A stretch of DNA of 64,000 nt from positions 71,659,253-71,723,252 of the forward strand of contig CM065297.1 of assembly GCA_032871835.1 (NCBI GenBank), read 5' to 3'. The position numbers and the translations under genes were made by a program. The notes under the pieces were generated by a model that searched no databases, was not told where the DNA came from, and was given only the letters and a program-made list of their open reading frames with translations. This document shows, in pieces, positions 11,965 through 23,762 of this stretch (within the stretch, counting starts at the first letter, position 1; every line of letters starts with the position of its first letter). Source of the stretch: Dipteronia dyeriana. Lineage: Eukaryota > Streptophyta > Magnoliopsida > Sapindales > Sapindaceae.

Positions 11965-13556
11965 AGAATCTTCCGGACGACGATGATCCCTATACTTACA
12001 AGGAAGTAATGAAAGATGTTGATTGTCGCCATTGGCAAAAGGCAATGCAATCTGAAATTGAATCTATGTTCAAAAATAAAGTCTGGTCTCTTGTAGACTT
12101 ACCTAAAGGGATAAAACCCATCGGGTGCAAGTGGGTATACAAGAGGAAAAGGGGAATGGATGGAAAGATGGAAACCTTTAAGCTAGATTGGTATCTAAAG
12201 GTTATACACAGAAGGAATGTATCGATTATGAAGAAATCTTCTCTCCTGTGGCCATGCTTAAATCCATTAGGATACTCTTATCCATTGGGTAATCTCTAGA
12301 CCTAAAGATTTGGCAAATGGACGACAAGACAGCTTTCCTTAATGAAAGTCTTGACGAAAGCATCTATATGATGCAACCAGAAGGATTCATTGAAAAGGGA
12401 ATGGGTATGCAAGTTGCAAAGATCCATATATGGATTGAAGCAAGTATCCAGATCCTGGAACATAAGGTTCGATCAAGCCGTTAAAGATTTTGGATTTATT
12501 CAAAACCTTGATGAACCTTGTGTATACAAAAGGATTAAAGGTGCCAAGTTGGTTTTCCTAGTTCTTTACGTTGATGATATACTACTCATCGGAAACGATG
12601 TAGGTGTATTGACATCAATAAAAGATTGGTTAGCAAAACAATTTGATATGAAGGACTTGGGAGAAGCAATTTATATTCTTGGTATCCAAGTCATAAGGGA
12701 TAGAAAGAATAGAACGATTGCATTATCCCAAGCTTCATACATAGATAAAATATTTTCTAGGTTTTCCATGCAAGATTCCAAGAAAGGTATGTTACCTTTC
12801 AGGCATGGAATCAAACTTTCTAAGGAACAAGTTCCTAAAAATGAGCATGAAGAGAAATTCATGAGTAGGGTCGTTCCATATGCATCGGCAGTTGGAAGTC
12901 TCATGTATGCAATGCTCTGCACTAGACCAGATATTTATTTTGCTGTAGGCATAGTTAGCAAGTTTCAATCAAAGCCTGGTCCTGATCACTGGACGGCAGT
13001 CAACCATATTTTTAATTATCTTAGGAGAACGAAAGATTATATGCTTGTATACTCTGGAGGGGATTTAATTCTCATTGGGTATACTGATTCTGATTTTCAA
13101 TCAGATTCTAACTCCAGGAGATCGACATCAGGATCTGTGTTTACCATTGGAGAAGGGGCAGTCATATGGAGGAGTATAAAGCAATCTTGTATTGCAGATT
13201 TCACCATGGAAGCTGAGTATGTTGCCGCATGTGAGGCTGCTAAAGAGGCTGTCTGGCTCCGCCAATTCTTGATTGACTTAGAAGTGGTTCCTGAAGCGAA
13301 TAAGCAGATCACTATCTATTGTGACAATAGTGGAGCAGTGGCTAATTCGAGAGAACCAAGAACTCATAAGAGAGGGAAACACAATGAAAGAAAGTATCAC
13401 CTTCTAAGGGAAATTGTGCAAAGGGGTGACGTAACGATTACCAAGATCGCGTTAGCAGAAAATCTAGCGGATCCCTTTACAAAGGCTCTTCCTCAAAAGA
13501 GTTTTGATGGGCATCTAAAGAACATGGGGATGAGAGATATGACACATTTGCTATAG
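11965..13556 (+). pseudogene. Inner Copia reverse transcriptase and RNase H
   Basis: After the duplication-induced shift, the reverse transcriptase starts with the HWQKAMQSEIESM segment near 12030. It shifts frame again near 12180, has a TAA near 12290 and shifts once more near 12410. From 12390 a long frame runs to a TAG at 13554-13556. The catalytic YVDD is at 12567-12578. RNase H follows, with the GYTDSDFQSD segment near 13078, MEAEYVAACEA near 13206 and a DNSGAVA segment near 13322, ending in ADPFTKALP. The two activities copy genomic RNA into DNA and remove the RNA strand. The gene ends 14 bp before the 3' LTR, with a purine-rich tract between. Confidence 0.9.
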
Positions 13557-13570
13557 AGAAAGTGGAAGAT
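13556..13570 (+). promoter_or_regulatory. Polypurine tract of the inner Copia element
   Basis: GAGAAAGTGGAAGAT lies directly before the 3' LTR start at 13571, the normal position for plus-strand priming. Confidence 0.8.
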
Positions 13571-16021
13571 TGTTAGGATTATGCTCGATAGCAAGAGTGT
13601 AATATTGTAATTAACAATCTTTTCATATGAATAAAGTGATTTCTAGTTTAATAAATCTTATAGCATTTATAGTTTAATTATTATAATTGTCAAAAGTAAA
13701 TAATCATAAGGTCGAAAGACTATGAGAAAAGAAGAATTGTTCATACATCTAGATATGTATGAGGTAGACACAATTCTTTAGTTAGTCTTGAATGATATTC
13801 ACAACTTAAGATAGAAGGTTGGGCACCTTTATCTTGTTAAAGTTGTAGATTCTTTTGCTAGCATTTGAGTGGGATCAAATGTGTTATGATGAGTCTAAAA
13901 TCATCAAAGTGTGGTGCCTTTGGGCAAAAGAATCTAGTGCACTAGTTGCATTGAATAGGATCAAAATGAAATACTTTATCTAGAACTGTCAATGGATAAA
14001 AGTTTTCATTTGAAGACAATCGGAGAGTCTATCTCAATCCTAAGATAAATGATGGACTTATGGTTGCAAGTGTTATCATTTGAGCTATCAATGAGTACGA
14101 TTATATAGCATAGTCTATCCTCGATAGTTTGGTGGTATTCATTTGTTAATCGATAGAGGGCTTCATTTATAGATATAGACATCATGGCTCTATTTATTGA
14201 ATGAAAGTAGAATACCATCTTATGGATGTTTTGAGATTTTGGATATTAAATCTTAACGTTAAGTTTTCAGTAGTGTCTATTGAAACATGGCTTTTGGACA
14301 TGTCAAAATATCCAAGTTCAAAATGTGGTCATATGAGTAAATATGGTAACTTGGAGAGCTATAGGCGGTCTATGAGCTCTTGGCGATTACAGGTATTCTT
14401 TACGAGGATACACTTTCTCCAATAAGGTTATCTAGGGTACGAATGAGTAACATCAACTTATTCTATCTTTATTTAAGAGTTCAATTTAGTTCATTCAGTT
14501 CTTTAGTGGAATGAACTAAAATTAAATAGATCAGACCTAAGTGAATCATTTGTTGATAGTGATTGGGTTGTGTCTATTGGAGCTTAAATTTAGATAGCCC
14601 GCCAAGATCCCCTATCCGCACGAACTTGCATGGATCACTTGATATATTCTACCAGACCAATTTAGGGGTCCATCTAGAATTGTATTAAGGCATGTGAACT
14701 TGTTTCTTTTTGGTAAGAATAGGTCTAGTTCACATGTGGACTTTTTATTAAGGTCCAATGGATTTAATAAAATAAGAAAAATAATATATGGCCTTTATAT
14801 TAAGGTATGGGCGGCAAAAGCTATTAATAATAGCTTTAATATATTATTTTTTATTTTATTATTTAATTAAATGGGAATTAATTAATTGGTTGATTTATTA
14901 ACTATTTTATTAAAAGTTAAAATCTTTTCCTAGTAGGAGATGGTCTCCTAAAACTATACTATTGTTGGTAGTATAGTTAATGTTCAAGACCATATTTTAT
15001 AAGTAGATAATTAAAAGGAGTTATTTATCTAATCAAATTAGGAAGTCTTTAATATGGTTACAAATACACTATTGAGTTGGATTAGGAGTCTTGGTGTAGG
15101 AAAGAATTCATTTTGGAAAAGGATTCTTGGACACCAAGTAAAACTACTTTGTGTTAGAATTCTTATTTGAAAATGATTCATAACCACCAAGTTAATCTAC
15201 CTAAGGATATGATTATTGTCCATCAAGTAACCCTTCTTAGGAAAGATTGAACTCTCCTAATCTATAAAAAAGACATAAAATTCGGCCAACAACATATGGT
15301 TATAGGAGAGGTTAGATTTCCTTTTAGAAAAGGACTCTTAACTACCAAATAAATCCACCTAAGGAAAGGATTTATGATCCTATATATAAGTGCATGTTGA
15401 ATTTCGGTCATCCCTAAGGCAATTTAGAGGTGATTTCGGCCAAGCTAATTTTTCTAAGAGAAGAATTTGGTCATCATAGGAATTTTGAGGAAGAAAAAAT
15501 TGATTTTTTTCTAGACAAAATTCGATCATCTCTAAACATTGGTGTGAGAATTCGGCCAAGTAGAGAAAAAATGGGAACACTTTTGTATTCAATAGTATAA
15601 TAATATCCTTTACATCAAAAGGGTTATGTGTACAACATCGAATCAAGGTTCACGCGAGTTTCAATCAAATTGATTGATAATTCACAAGTGACCGGACGTT
15701 CTTGGATTTTTCTCTTGGAGGATATTTGTAACTAACAAAGAAAAGATTTTTGCTTTGTCTCCATCCTCAGGAATAAAATTTAAAGAAAGGGAGCCCACAC
15801 TCTTAGGTGATTCACGTTCGTGATTGGATTGGAAGATCTTGCAGAATCAATTCGGCGCTTGTTCAATCGTCACATGAAAAAGGTACGATACTTTTATATA
15901 CATCAATTAATCTAGGGTTAAGGTTCTAGTTGCATAAAAGGGAATTTTTTTTATTTATACGCAAACCCTAATTTCATTTTTATCACGCTTCCGTTGCGTT
16001 TTGAACCCGTTTTTCCCTACC
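13571..16021 (+). repeat. Inner Copia 3' LTR
   Basis: It begins TGTTAGGATTATGCTC and runs to CCCTAC(C) at about 16021, matching the 5' LTR over its length with scattered substitutions and a few indels. A TATA-like CCTATATATAAG lies near 15380. The last base or two differ from the CCCTACA end of the 5' LTR, so the 3' border is uncertain by 1-2 bp. Confidence 0.9.
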
Positions 16022-16022
16022 A

Positions 16023-17240
16023 GAGCTTCTAACACTAGACCTCCACTTCTCACCGGGTTGAATTATGCCTTTTGAAAAGGCAAGATGGAGTCGTATATAT
16101 GCCAAATTCTTGATAGGGCATGGATGGCGGTTGAAGACGGATACACTCCACCTATGATGACTCCTACGGATGGAGGAGATGATAAACTCAAGCCAAAGGC
16201 ACAATGGAACCCACAAGAGTTTGAGGCATCAAAATGGAATAGGAAGGCAATGCATGCCATCCTATGTGCAATGGATGAGAATCAATACAAGTTGGTTCAA
16301 AATACTAGAATAGCTAAAGAGGCATGGAATATCCTTGAGGTTGCACATGAGGGAACCGATGTGGTTAAGGAATCGAAGCTTCAAGTTCTCCAAACGCAAT
16401 TTGAGTTGCTCAAGATGGATGAGAATGAGTGCTTAAATGACTTTAAAGTGAGGTTGATGGACATTGTGAACCAAAGTCATCAACTTGGTGATCCTTATTC
16501 GGATAGGAAGATCAAGCAGAAGATTATGAGATCTCTACCCGATAGATTTGAGTCTAAAGTAACTGCTTTAGAAGAGAACAGTGCTTACAATGATATGAAG
16601 CTAAGTGAGGTGATTAGGAGGCTTCTAGCTTATGAATCTAGGAAATGTCCTAACCCCACACCACCGAAAAAGTAAAGGATATTGCTTTGAAAGCCTCCAA
16701 AGTTGAGAAGGAGGAAAGTGATGACTCAGATGAGGAAATGGCTTTGCTAATGACGAAGTTCAAGAAATTCTACAAGTCCGAGAGGAAAGGGTTCGGATCT
16801 AAGGGTCAAGACTTGAAGAAAAAAGCTCCCTTCAATAAAGTTGAGACTAGGCAAGAAAAGACCGAAAAGAAAGAAGTTTGATGCTATGAATGTGGTGGGA
16901 TAGGTCACTTTGCCCCTGAATGTGCAAATCACATTGTCAAGAAAAAGGGAAAAGTGATGGCTGCCACATGGATTGGAAGTGATAACTCCAATGAAGAAGA
17001 TGAGTCTTCGGATGATGAAGAAATCATGGCTAACTTCATAGCCTTTACGTCCTCTCATAGGAGTAAAGATGTTAGTGAAGAAGAAAATGAGAGCCAAGAG
17101 GAAAACTACTCAAGTGATGATGGATCTTCATCACAATCCACAAATGGAAATGTGGATAGGATGGATCTCAAGGACTATATGGCTAGGTTTGAGAATTCAA
17201 GGTTAAAGAACAAGAATGAAATTAAGAGATTAAAATAAGA
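16023..17240 (+). pseudogene. Sirevirus gag, main part after the nested insertion
   Basis: The frame resumes with Ser-Asn-Thr-Arg-Pro-Pro-Leu-Leu. An in-frame TGA near 16072 stands where Copia gag proteins have the Trp of the FW motif. From 16085 the gag core is open to 16675, with segments such as WNRKAMHAILCAMDENQ and FKVRLMDIVNQSHQLGD. A single-base insertion in an A-run near 16665 shifts the frame. The new frame carries a Lys/Glu-rich stretch, a TGA at 16879-16881, then the CCHC knuckle CYECGGIGHFAPEC (about 16882-16923) and an acidic Ser/Asp/Glu-rich tail. Gag would form the cytoplasmic virus-like particle. Confidence 0.87.
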
Positions 17241-18120
17241 AAACCTAAAGCTCTCAACTTAAGTGGACCAACTAAATGAAGAGTTGGTGAGAACCATGAA
17301 TAGTGAAGATAAGCTAAGAAAGGAATTACACTTATCTAAGAGGAGTGAAGAAGGGTTTAAGAAAGAGCTTGAAGATGCTAGAGAATTGATGGCCAAGATG
17401 AACTCTAGCACTAAAAAACTTGACCACATGTTAGATGTTGGAAATAGGCCAAGTGACAAGAAGGGGCTTGGGTTTGAAGATGACAAGATGTCCTTCACTC
17501 TAAGCAAGACCATTTTTGTAAGAAGTATTAATCTCAATGAATCCTCTTCTCATCAATCGCCTAGGAAGAAACTTGACCTAGGAGAGTATTCAAGTAGTGC
17601 TCAAGTGAAGGTGGCACCAAGAAGCCTAACTCAAGTTCATCCTACAAGGACTCCTCAAGTTAACTTCCCTCAACCAAAGGCTCATAAAGGGAAGAAACAT
17701 ATCATGCAAGCTCAACCAAGGAAGCAATCAAGTCTTGTTCAACAACAAAGAAAGAAAGTTCGTCAACAACGATCAAGACAACCACAAAGACATGGGAAGA
17801 CTCCAATGCATCCACAAGGTTATTGTATGATTCCTAACTTCATTCCTACATGTCATTTTTGTGGTATTGATGGTCATATTAGACTAAATTGCTTTAGATA
17901 TATTAAATTGTGTAGAATTGAAAGCATTATAGAGAAGAAAAAGGCTAAAGCCAAGATGTATGTCACTAGGAAAAATGGAACACTTTTGCATGATCCTAGG
18001 ACATTTAGAGCCCATGTACCATTGACCACTAGGAAGGAAAATGTTTCACCTAGGTGGATTAGAAGAGATGACCACTTTTGCCATGTTGCACAAATTGCCT
18101 TGAAAGTTAATTCTTCTAAT
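17241..18120 (+). pseudogene. Sirevirus gag-pol linker: coiled coil and second zinc knuckle
   Basis: After two stop codons near 17238 and 17260 the frame continues from 17263. Its first 60 or so residues are rich in Glu, Lys and Leu in heptad-like spacing, consistent with a coiled coil. A basic, Gln/Pro-rich stretch follows. A second CX2CX4HX4C motif, CHFCGIDGHIRLNC, lies near 17851-17892. A coiled-coil segment and a second knuckle between gag and protease are features described for Sirevirus polyproteins; their precise role is not established here. Confidence 0.75.
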
Positions 18121-18483
18121 TTTTGGTATTTGGATAGTGGGTGCTCTAGGCACATGACGGGAGATGTGAGTTTCTTTGAGACTCTTGTCATGGAGTTGGG
18201 AGGAAATGTCACCTTTGGTGATGGATCCAAGAAGAAAGTTAAAGGAAAGGGAACTATTTCTATTCTCGGATTACCCTCCTTGTCCAATGTTTTGTATGTT
18301 GATGGCCTTAAAGCAAATTTGATAAGTATTTCACATCTTAATGATGAAGGAATTTCCGTCTTGTTTAGGAAAAATGATTGCTCTATCCTATTGCCAAATG
18401 GACAAACCTTGTTAAAAGGTATGAGATCTAGCGACAATTGCTATTGTCTTGAAGCTAGAGTGGTCTCTTGTGACCAAGGATGA
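18121..18483 (+). pseudogene. Sirevirus aspartic protease
   Basis: FWYLDSGCSRHMTGD carries the DSG active site (about 18133-18141) of the Copia protease that would cleave the polyprotein. The domain continues through ISHLNDEGISVLF. The frame closes at a TGA at 18481-18483 right before the pre-integrase motif, which is read in another frame, so a frameshift lies near 18478. Confidence 0.85.
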
Positions 18484-19698
18484 GCAAATTGAGTTGTGGC
18501 ATGAAAGACTTGATCATATAAACTATCAGGATTTATGAATCTTAGATAAGTTCAATGTTGTGCGAGGCCTTCCCAAGCTTGGGAAAAAGGAAAATGGTGT
18601 TTGTGGACCCTGTCAATAAGGGAAGAAAACCAAAAGTATGCACAAAAAGGGTAAGTATCTCTCCACCAATGAGCCTCTAGAGCTTCTCCACATGGATCTT
18701 ATGGGTCCCATGCAAACCGAGAGCTTAGGTGGAAAGAAATACATTTTTGTGTATGTAGATGACTTCTCTAGGTTTACTTGGACTTATTTTCTTAGAGAAA
18801 AATCTGAAACTTTTGACAAGTTTAAGATGCTTTGTACCAAAATTCAAAATGAAATGAACTCTAAGATTAAAAGCATTAAACGGATTAAGAGTGACCATGG
18901 GAAGGAGTTTGATAATGTGTATTTTGAAAACTATTGCAATAGTCTAGGCATTTCTCATGAGTTCTCGGCTCTTTGGACACCTCAACAAAATGGAGTTGTT
19001 GAGAGGAAAAATAGGGTCATTCAAGAGATGGTCCGTGTGATGTTGCTTAGCAACAATGTCCTTAGGAACCTATGGGCTGAAGCAGTCAATACGGCGTGCT
19101 ATATAGGAAATAGAGTCTTTCTAAGGCCCTACACTAGGAAAACCTCCTATGAGTATGGAAAGGTAGAAAGCCAAATGTTAGCTATTTCCACACTTTTGGA
19201 AGCAAATGCTACATTTTGAATGACCGTGATCAACTTGGCAAATTTGATGCTAAGAGTGATGAGGGTATTTTTATTGGCTATGCCTTGAATAATCGAGCCT
19301 ATAGAGTTTTCAATTTAAAAACTAGAACCGTCATGGAATCATCTAATGTTGTCATTGATGATACTAGGCTCAAATCTAATTACCATGAAGAGGAGGTAGA
19401 TCTAGTTGATGACTCTCCCTTGGAAAAGGTTGTTGATATTCCTAATGTTGAAAAGACTAATCTTGATGATTATATCACACAACCTATTGATAGGATTCCT
19501 TTGTTGAACTCAAAAGAACCTACTCCATGGGTTAGGAAACTCCATGACAAAGATGACATCATTGGAGAGGTTAATGAGGGTGTTAAGACTAGACGTCAAA
19601 TGGCTAATTTAATTAGCTACACTTGCTACACTTCTCAAATAGAACCCAAGAAGGTTGATGAAGCCTTAAAGGATGAATTTTGGGTTCTTGCCATGTAA
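18484..19698 (+). pseudogene. Sirevirus integrase
   Basis: The pre-integrase His pair (ELWHERLDHIN, near 18493) and the Cys pair (CGPC, near 18603) are read in a frame with a TGA near 18537 and a TAA near 18615. From 18638 the core is open: the first Asp in LLHMDLMGPM (about 18690), the second in SDHGKEFDN (about 18891) and the Glu in GVVERKNR (about 18995). The D-D-E triad is therefore retained, unlike in the inner Copia element. A frameshift near 19200-19216 separates the core from the C-terminal segment (GIFIGYALNNRAYRVFN), which stays open to 19698 and runs into the start of reverse transcriptase. Confidence 0.88.
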
Positions 19699-19916
19699 GA
19701 AGAGCTTAACCAATTTGAAAGGAATGAGGTTTTGACTCTAGTTCCTAGGCCCAAGAACACCAATGTGATAGGCACCAAATGGGTATATAGGAACAAATCC
19801 GATGAGGATGGCAATATTGTGTGAAACAAGGCTAGCCTTGTAGCACAAGGGTACTCTCAAATTGAGGGTATTGACTTTGAGGAGACATTTGCTCCCGTTG
19901 CTAGGATTGTCCATTA
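19640..19916 (+). pseudogene. Sirevirus reverse transcriptase, part 1 (before the solo LTR)
   Basis: The N-terminal reverse transcriptase is recognised from KVDEALKDEFWVLAM, GTKWVYRNKSDEDG, and [17 protein letters not shown] at 19696-19698 and TGA near 19821 interrupt it. After VARI the sequence runs into a long non-coding insertion at 19917 and resumes at 22536 with the IRLLLSIF segment that normally follows directly. Two bases appear to be missing just before the insertion site, which would also shift the frame. Confidence 0.85.
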
Positions 19917-20689
19917 TGTTAGGTTTTAGGATGTGTTGGCATTAATTCCATATCAAAATGATGTTTACTTGTAACGATTTATTTGTTTAGATTTATGATG
20001 ATTCAAGCTTTAAAGAATAATGAACAACAAGTCAAAGCAAGTTCTAAGTTTTCATAGAGAAAGGATGCAATATGGTTATACAAAGGTATACTAAGACCTT
20101 ATCTTTCTCTTACAAGGCTTAGGCACACACACACAATTCATACATTTGTGTCCCTGCATCGTTGTGCACCATTATAGGCACACACATGCAATTCATTCAT
20201 ATGTGTCCCTGCATCATTGTGCACCATGTATAACACATTCACACACTTGAAGATGAATGCTCATGCACTGGTATGAAAATAACATGTTTTGAAAAATGCA
20301 TGATTGGAGACTATCTCTATGTAGTTTGCATTCTACTGTGAATTGTGTTTGTATGTGTATATGTTTGTATAACATGGATATTGAACTTGAATTTAGTCTT
20401 AAATCATTCTTGATTGAGTTCCGATCATTTCAGTTACTCATACTAATGATTTCAAGTTCTAAGTCAAAAGATACTACACTTTCAACTCATGTTGCATACA
20501 TTGTCTTTATCTTCGTATATCGAGTCGAATTATTATTTTTTGGGTTGAGTATCTTATATGTCCATGTCCGTGAGAGAGTTACGGTTTTTAATCCATAAAC
20601 GGATTTGAATTCTGAGTTTGGAGGCCAGAGAACGATCGAAGAATGCGAGGGGAGAGCGCGAGGAAAAGAAGTGCAACCAAGCACTCTTT

Positions 20690-20716
20690 CCCGAGATGGC
20701 GCGTGGCCATCTCGGG
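20690..20716. repeat. Perfect inverted repeat (11-bp arms) in the solo LTR
   Basis: CCCGAGATGGC at 20690-20700 pairs with GCCATCTCGGG at 20706-20716 across a 5-bp loop. A further copy of GCCATCTCGGGC occurs at about 20750. The block is GC-rich within an AT-rich LTR. Confidence 0.8.
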
Positions 20717-21807
20717 ACAGAATGCTTGCTGCCCCAAGATGCTCACGTGCCATCTCGGGCAGCAAGCATGCTTGGTGCACTTAAGGGAATTTTGGTCCTT
20801 TTTCTTCTATTCTTTCCCTCTCCTTTATATTTCCCTTCCTTCTCACATTTCATTCTAAGAAGAAATTTAAAACTTGAGTGTAGAATTATCTCTCTACATT
20901 TTCTCACCTTCCAAACACCATAACTTCTTCATTTGAACTCCGATTTGAGTGATTCAAAGTTGAGAGTGTTTTTCTATTCATCCTCCAGCTTTTCTCTGAA
21001 GGTTGAGTGAGTTTTATTGCTGTTTTTGGATTCTAAACTCATAAAAACAGGACTGTACCAAAATCAACTAAGGTATTGATTTTCTCTCAAAGTTTTCTTT
21101 TAAATCTTGGTCAATTGCCTTGGGTTTTATTCTTCAACATATATATGTGTCTTGTGATTGTTTTGATTTAAGTTTTGAACTCATTTAAAGCTAGATTGAG
21201 TTTCAATTGAAATCTCACATGTTGAGTTAGGTTTTGATTTTACCTATGTTTTCACATGTTTGGGATTGTATTATGCTAGCTTTGATTCTAGGACTATTTG
21301 ATGATCTTTGATTGATTTATTTTGTAAAAAATAGTTCCTCACATGTATTAGGCTCTCTTTGGCCTATTTCTCACAATGATACATGTGCTTATGTTCTTTT
21401 GAGCTATTCATGTGTTTTTGTTGAATCTATGAATAGGAATATGCTCTAGAACTTTAGCTTTAATCTAAATGACTTTGTCATATGATTTTAGCATGTTTTT
21501 GGTTTATGAGATTTAAACTTGATTATGTGTTAATTGAACATATCTTGTGATTCAAGTTTTAGATCTATGCATGTATCTAGGTTGTAATTAATGTTGACCA
21601 TATCTTACATGATCTAGATGGATTAAACATGCATGATTGACTAGACTACATTTGATTTGTGCATTCATGCTCATGTCTAGTATTTTCCATAGGATGTGTT
21701 GATCATAACATTCTATGTTGCGTGCTTGTTTACGTTTTGCATTCATGATCACCTAGATGCCTTGTGAGAAGGAAGTCTTGACAATAGGTGTGAGACATAT
21801 GTTGTTG

Positions 21808-22063
21808 AGCAAGAAAGTCTTGGCAAGGGGTGTGAGACCTTGGATTGTCAAGCAATGAAGTATTGACTAGAGTCGGGAGGACTCGGATAGTTGAGCAAGA
21901 AGTCTTGCCTAGGGTCATGAGGATCCGGAAGGGTGAGCGAGGAAGTCTTGACTAGAGTCGGAAGGACTCAGATAGTTGAGCAAGAAGTCTTGCCTAGGGT
22001 CGTGAGGATCCGGAAGGGTGAGCGAGGAAGTCTTGACAAGAGGTGTGAGGCCTCGGATTGTTG
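21808..22063. repeat. 85-bp tandem repeat in the solo LTR
   Basis: The unit beginning GAGCAAGAAGTCTTG recurs at 21893 and 21978, with partial diverged copies on either side (21808 onward and to about 22063). Each unit contains GTGAGGATCCGGAAGGGTGAG and GAAGTCTTGAC blocks. Confidence 0.75.
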
Positions 22064-22535
22064 AGAAAGAGGGCGACATCTTCATGAGTAGGATAAGAGG
22101 GTAGTTTCTAAGTGAAGGGGTCACTTGAGAGATTGTACTTGTCTTATCTACTAGTGGATTTTGTTTTCCGGTGGTTGCTAACCCGTGGATGTTTCCTCTT
22201 TGGAGGTTTACCACGTTATATCTTGTGTCAACTTTTCTCTATCCCTATCTCTCTTATATTTGTACTTATTATTTGAATACTATGAATTGAACTCCTTATG
22301 TAAGTTGACTTCCTTTATATGATATAGATTGTGTATGTGTTACAATTACTTGTTTTTATCACACTTTACTTGTTTTATATATTGATTAAGTATTTTTAAT
22401 TGATATATATATTGTGATACAGGCAATCTAGAGGGACAAACTTTTGTTTGTTTCTAAGGGAGTCGAAAAAGGTGTCTAACCTATTCACCCTCCCTCTAGG
22501 TTAGCCTTGAGCATTTAACCGTGTTTGTATTTTCA

Positions 22536-23235
22536 TATTAGGCTTCTTTTATCCATCTTTTGTTTGTACAAGTTCAAGTTATATCAAATGGATGTTAATA
22601 GTGCCTTCCTCAATGGCTTATTGCAAGAGGAAGTGTTTGTTGAGCAACCTAAAGGGTTTGTGGATCCTCACCACCCTAACCATGTCTCTCGCCTCAAGAA
22701 GGCTCTATATGGGTTGAAACAAACACCAAGGGCTTGGTATGAGCGCCTCACTCAATTTCTTGTTGACAATGACTATACTAGGGGTAGTATTGACTAGACT
22801 CTATTCATCAAGAAAGACAAAGATGAGCTCTTTATAGCTCAAATCTATGTTGATGATATAGTGTTTGAGTCCACCAATAATACCAAAGTCCAACAATTTG
22901 TTGATGTCATATCTCATGAGTTCGAAATGAGCCTTGTTGGTGAGCTAAGTTATTTTTTAGGTTTACAAATTAAGCAAATAGATGATGGGATCTTCATATC
23001 CCAAGCTAAATATGTCAAGAACCTAGTGAAGAAATTTGGCACCCATGAGTACCACTTTGAAGCTAAGCAAGGATGCTAGTGGTAAAAGTGTGGACCAAAC
23101 CTTGTATCGAGGCATGATCGGTAGCTTGCTCTATTTGACCACAAGTAGGCCCGATATCTCTTTTAGTGTGGGTGTGTGTGCTAGGTACCAATCGGATCCT
23201 AAGGAGTCTCATCTCTCTTCCGTAAGAGAATAATT
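22536..23235 (+). pseudogene. Sirevirus reverse transcriptase, part 2
   Basis: The sequence resumes with [30 protein letters not shown], then a TAG at 22795-22797, and the catalytic YVDD at 22846-22857. A deletion or frameshift near 23040 moves the sense frame to one beginning MSTTLKLSKDASG and running through YRGMIGSLLYLTTSRPDI. A further shift near 23230 precedes RNase H. The order and motifs are those of the Copia polymerase, and the breaks show it is dead. Confidence 0.87.
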
Positions 23236-23762
23236 CGTTATGTGAATGGGACATCTAACTATGGGATTTGGTACTCTTTTGACACTAATGCTAGTCTTGT
23301 AGGCTTTAGTGATTCAGATTGGGCAGGAAATTGTGATGATAGGAAAGTACATCGGGCGGTTGCTTTTTCCTTGGGAACAACCTTGTCTCTTGGTTTTGTA
23401 AAAAGTAAAATTCAATTTCCTTGTCTACAGCTGAGGCCGAATACATAGCTGCTGGGAGTGGATGCACACAACTCCTTGGGATGAAGCAAATGCTAGTCGA
23501 CTATGGATTCAATCAAGGTACTCTTACTCTCTTTTGTGATAACATGAGTGCAATTAATATTTCCAAGAATTCGGTTCAACATTTTAGAACTAAGCATATT
23601 GACATCCACCATCATTTCATTAGATAACTAGTTGAGAATAAATGCATAGTACTTGAGCATATAGGTACTAATGATCAACTAGCGAATCTATTTACTAAAC
23701 CCTTAGATACTACTCGATTCAAAACTCTTAGGAGATCTATTGGGATTTGTCTCATGGAGTGA
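23236..23762 (+). pseudogene. Sirevirus RNase H
   Basis: RNase H is read from YVNGTSNYGIWYS and GFSDSDWAGNCDDRK. A frameshift near 23350-23420 follows, then STAEAEYIAAGSGC, FCDNMSAINISKN and TKHIDIHHHFIR. A TAA near 23625 lies before the last segment. The end is LFTKPLDTTRF…GICLME with a TGA at 23760-23762. The enzyme would digest the RNA strand of the RNA-DNA hybrid. Confidence 0.87.

Larger units (their letters stand above)
5818..16021 (+). mobile_element. Inner Copia retrotransposon nested in the Sirevirus gag
   Basis: LTRs of about 2.45 kb (5818-8271 and 13571-16021) bound a complete Copia-order gag-pol with a primer-binding site and polypurine tract. The flanks read GGAGC before the 5' LTR and AGAGC or GAGC after the 3' LTR, giving a 4-5 bp target duplication with one ambiguous base at the 3' border. 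The polyprotein stays in one frame from 9640 to 11964 apart from three stop codons, then shifts frame more than once to 13556. It has lost activity: the protease active-site Gly codon is a stop, and the first catalytic Asp of integrase reads Asn. The lineage within Copia (Tnt1-like in style) was not assigned. Confidence 0.9.
19917..22535 (+). mobile_element. Solo LTR (~2.6 kb) inserted in the Sirevirus RT
   Basis: The segment starts TGTTAGGTTTT and ends TTGTATTTTCA, with CATTA before and TATTA after (4 of 5 bases alike). It exactly splits the reverse transcriptase coding order. It has no coding domain. Its end, with CTATTCACCCTCCCTCTAGG about 45 bp before the terminus, resembles the end of the surrounding Sirevirus LTR, so it is probably a related Copia/Sirevirus LTR left after LTR-LTR recombination. 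A TATA-like TTTATAT lies near 20824. Inside are two copies of a 55-60 bp CA-rich repeat (20118-20228), an inverted repeat at 20690-20716 and an 85-bp tandem repeat near 21808-22063. Confidence 0.82.

Noticed and set aside
17874..18437. 187-codon minus-strand ORF
   Set aside because: It is a shadow of the Sirevirus second knuckle and protease on the plus strand.
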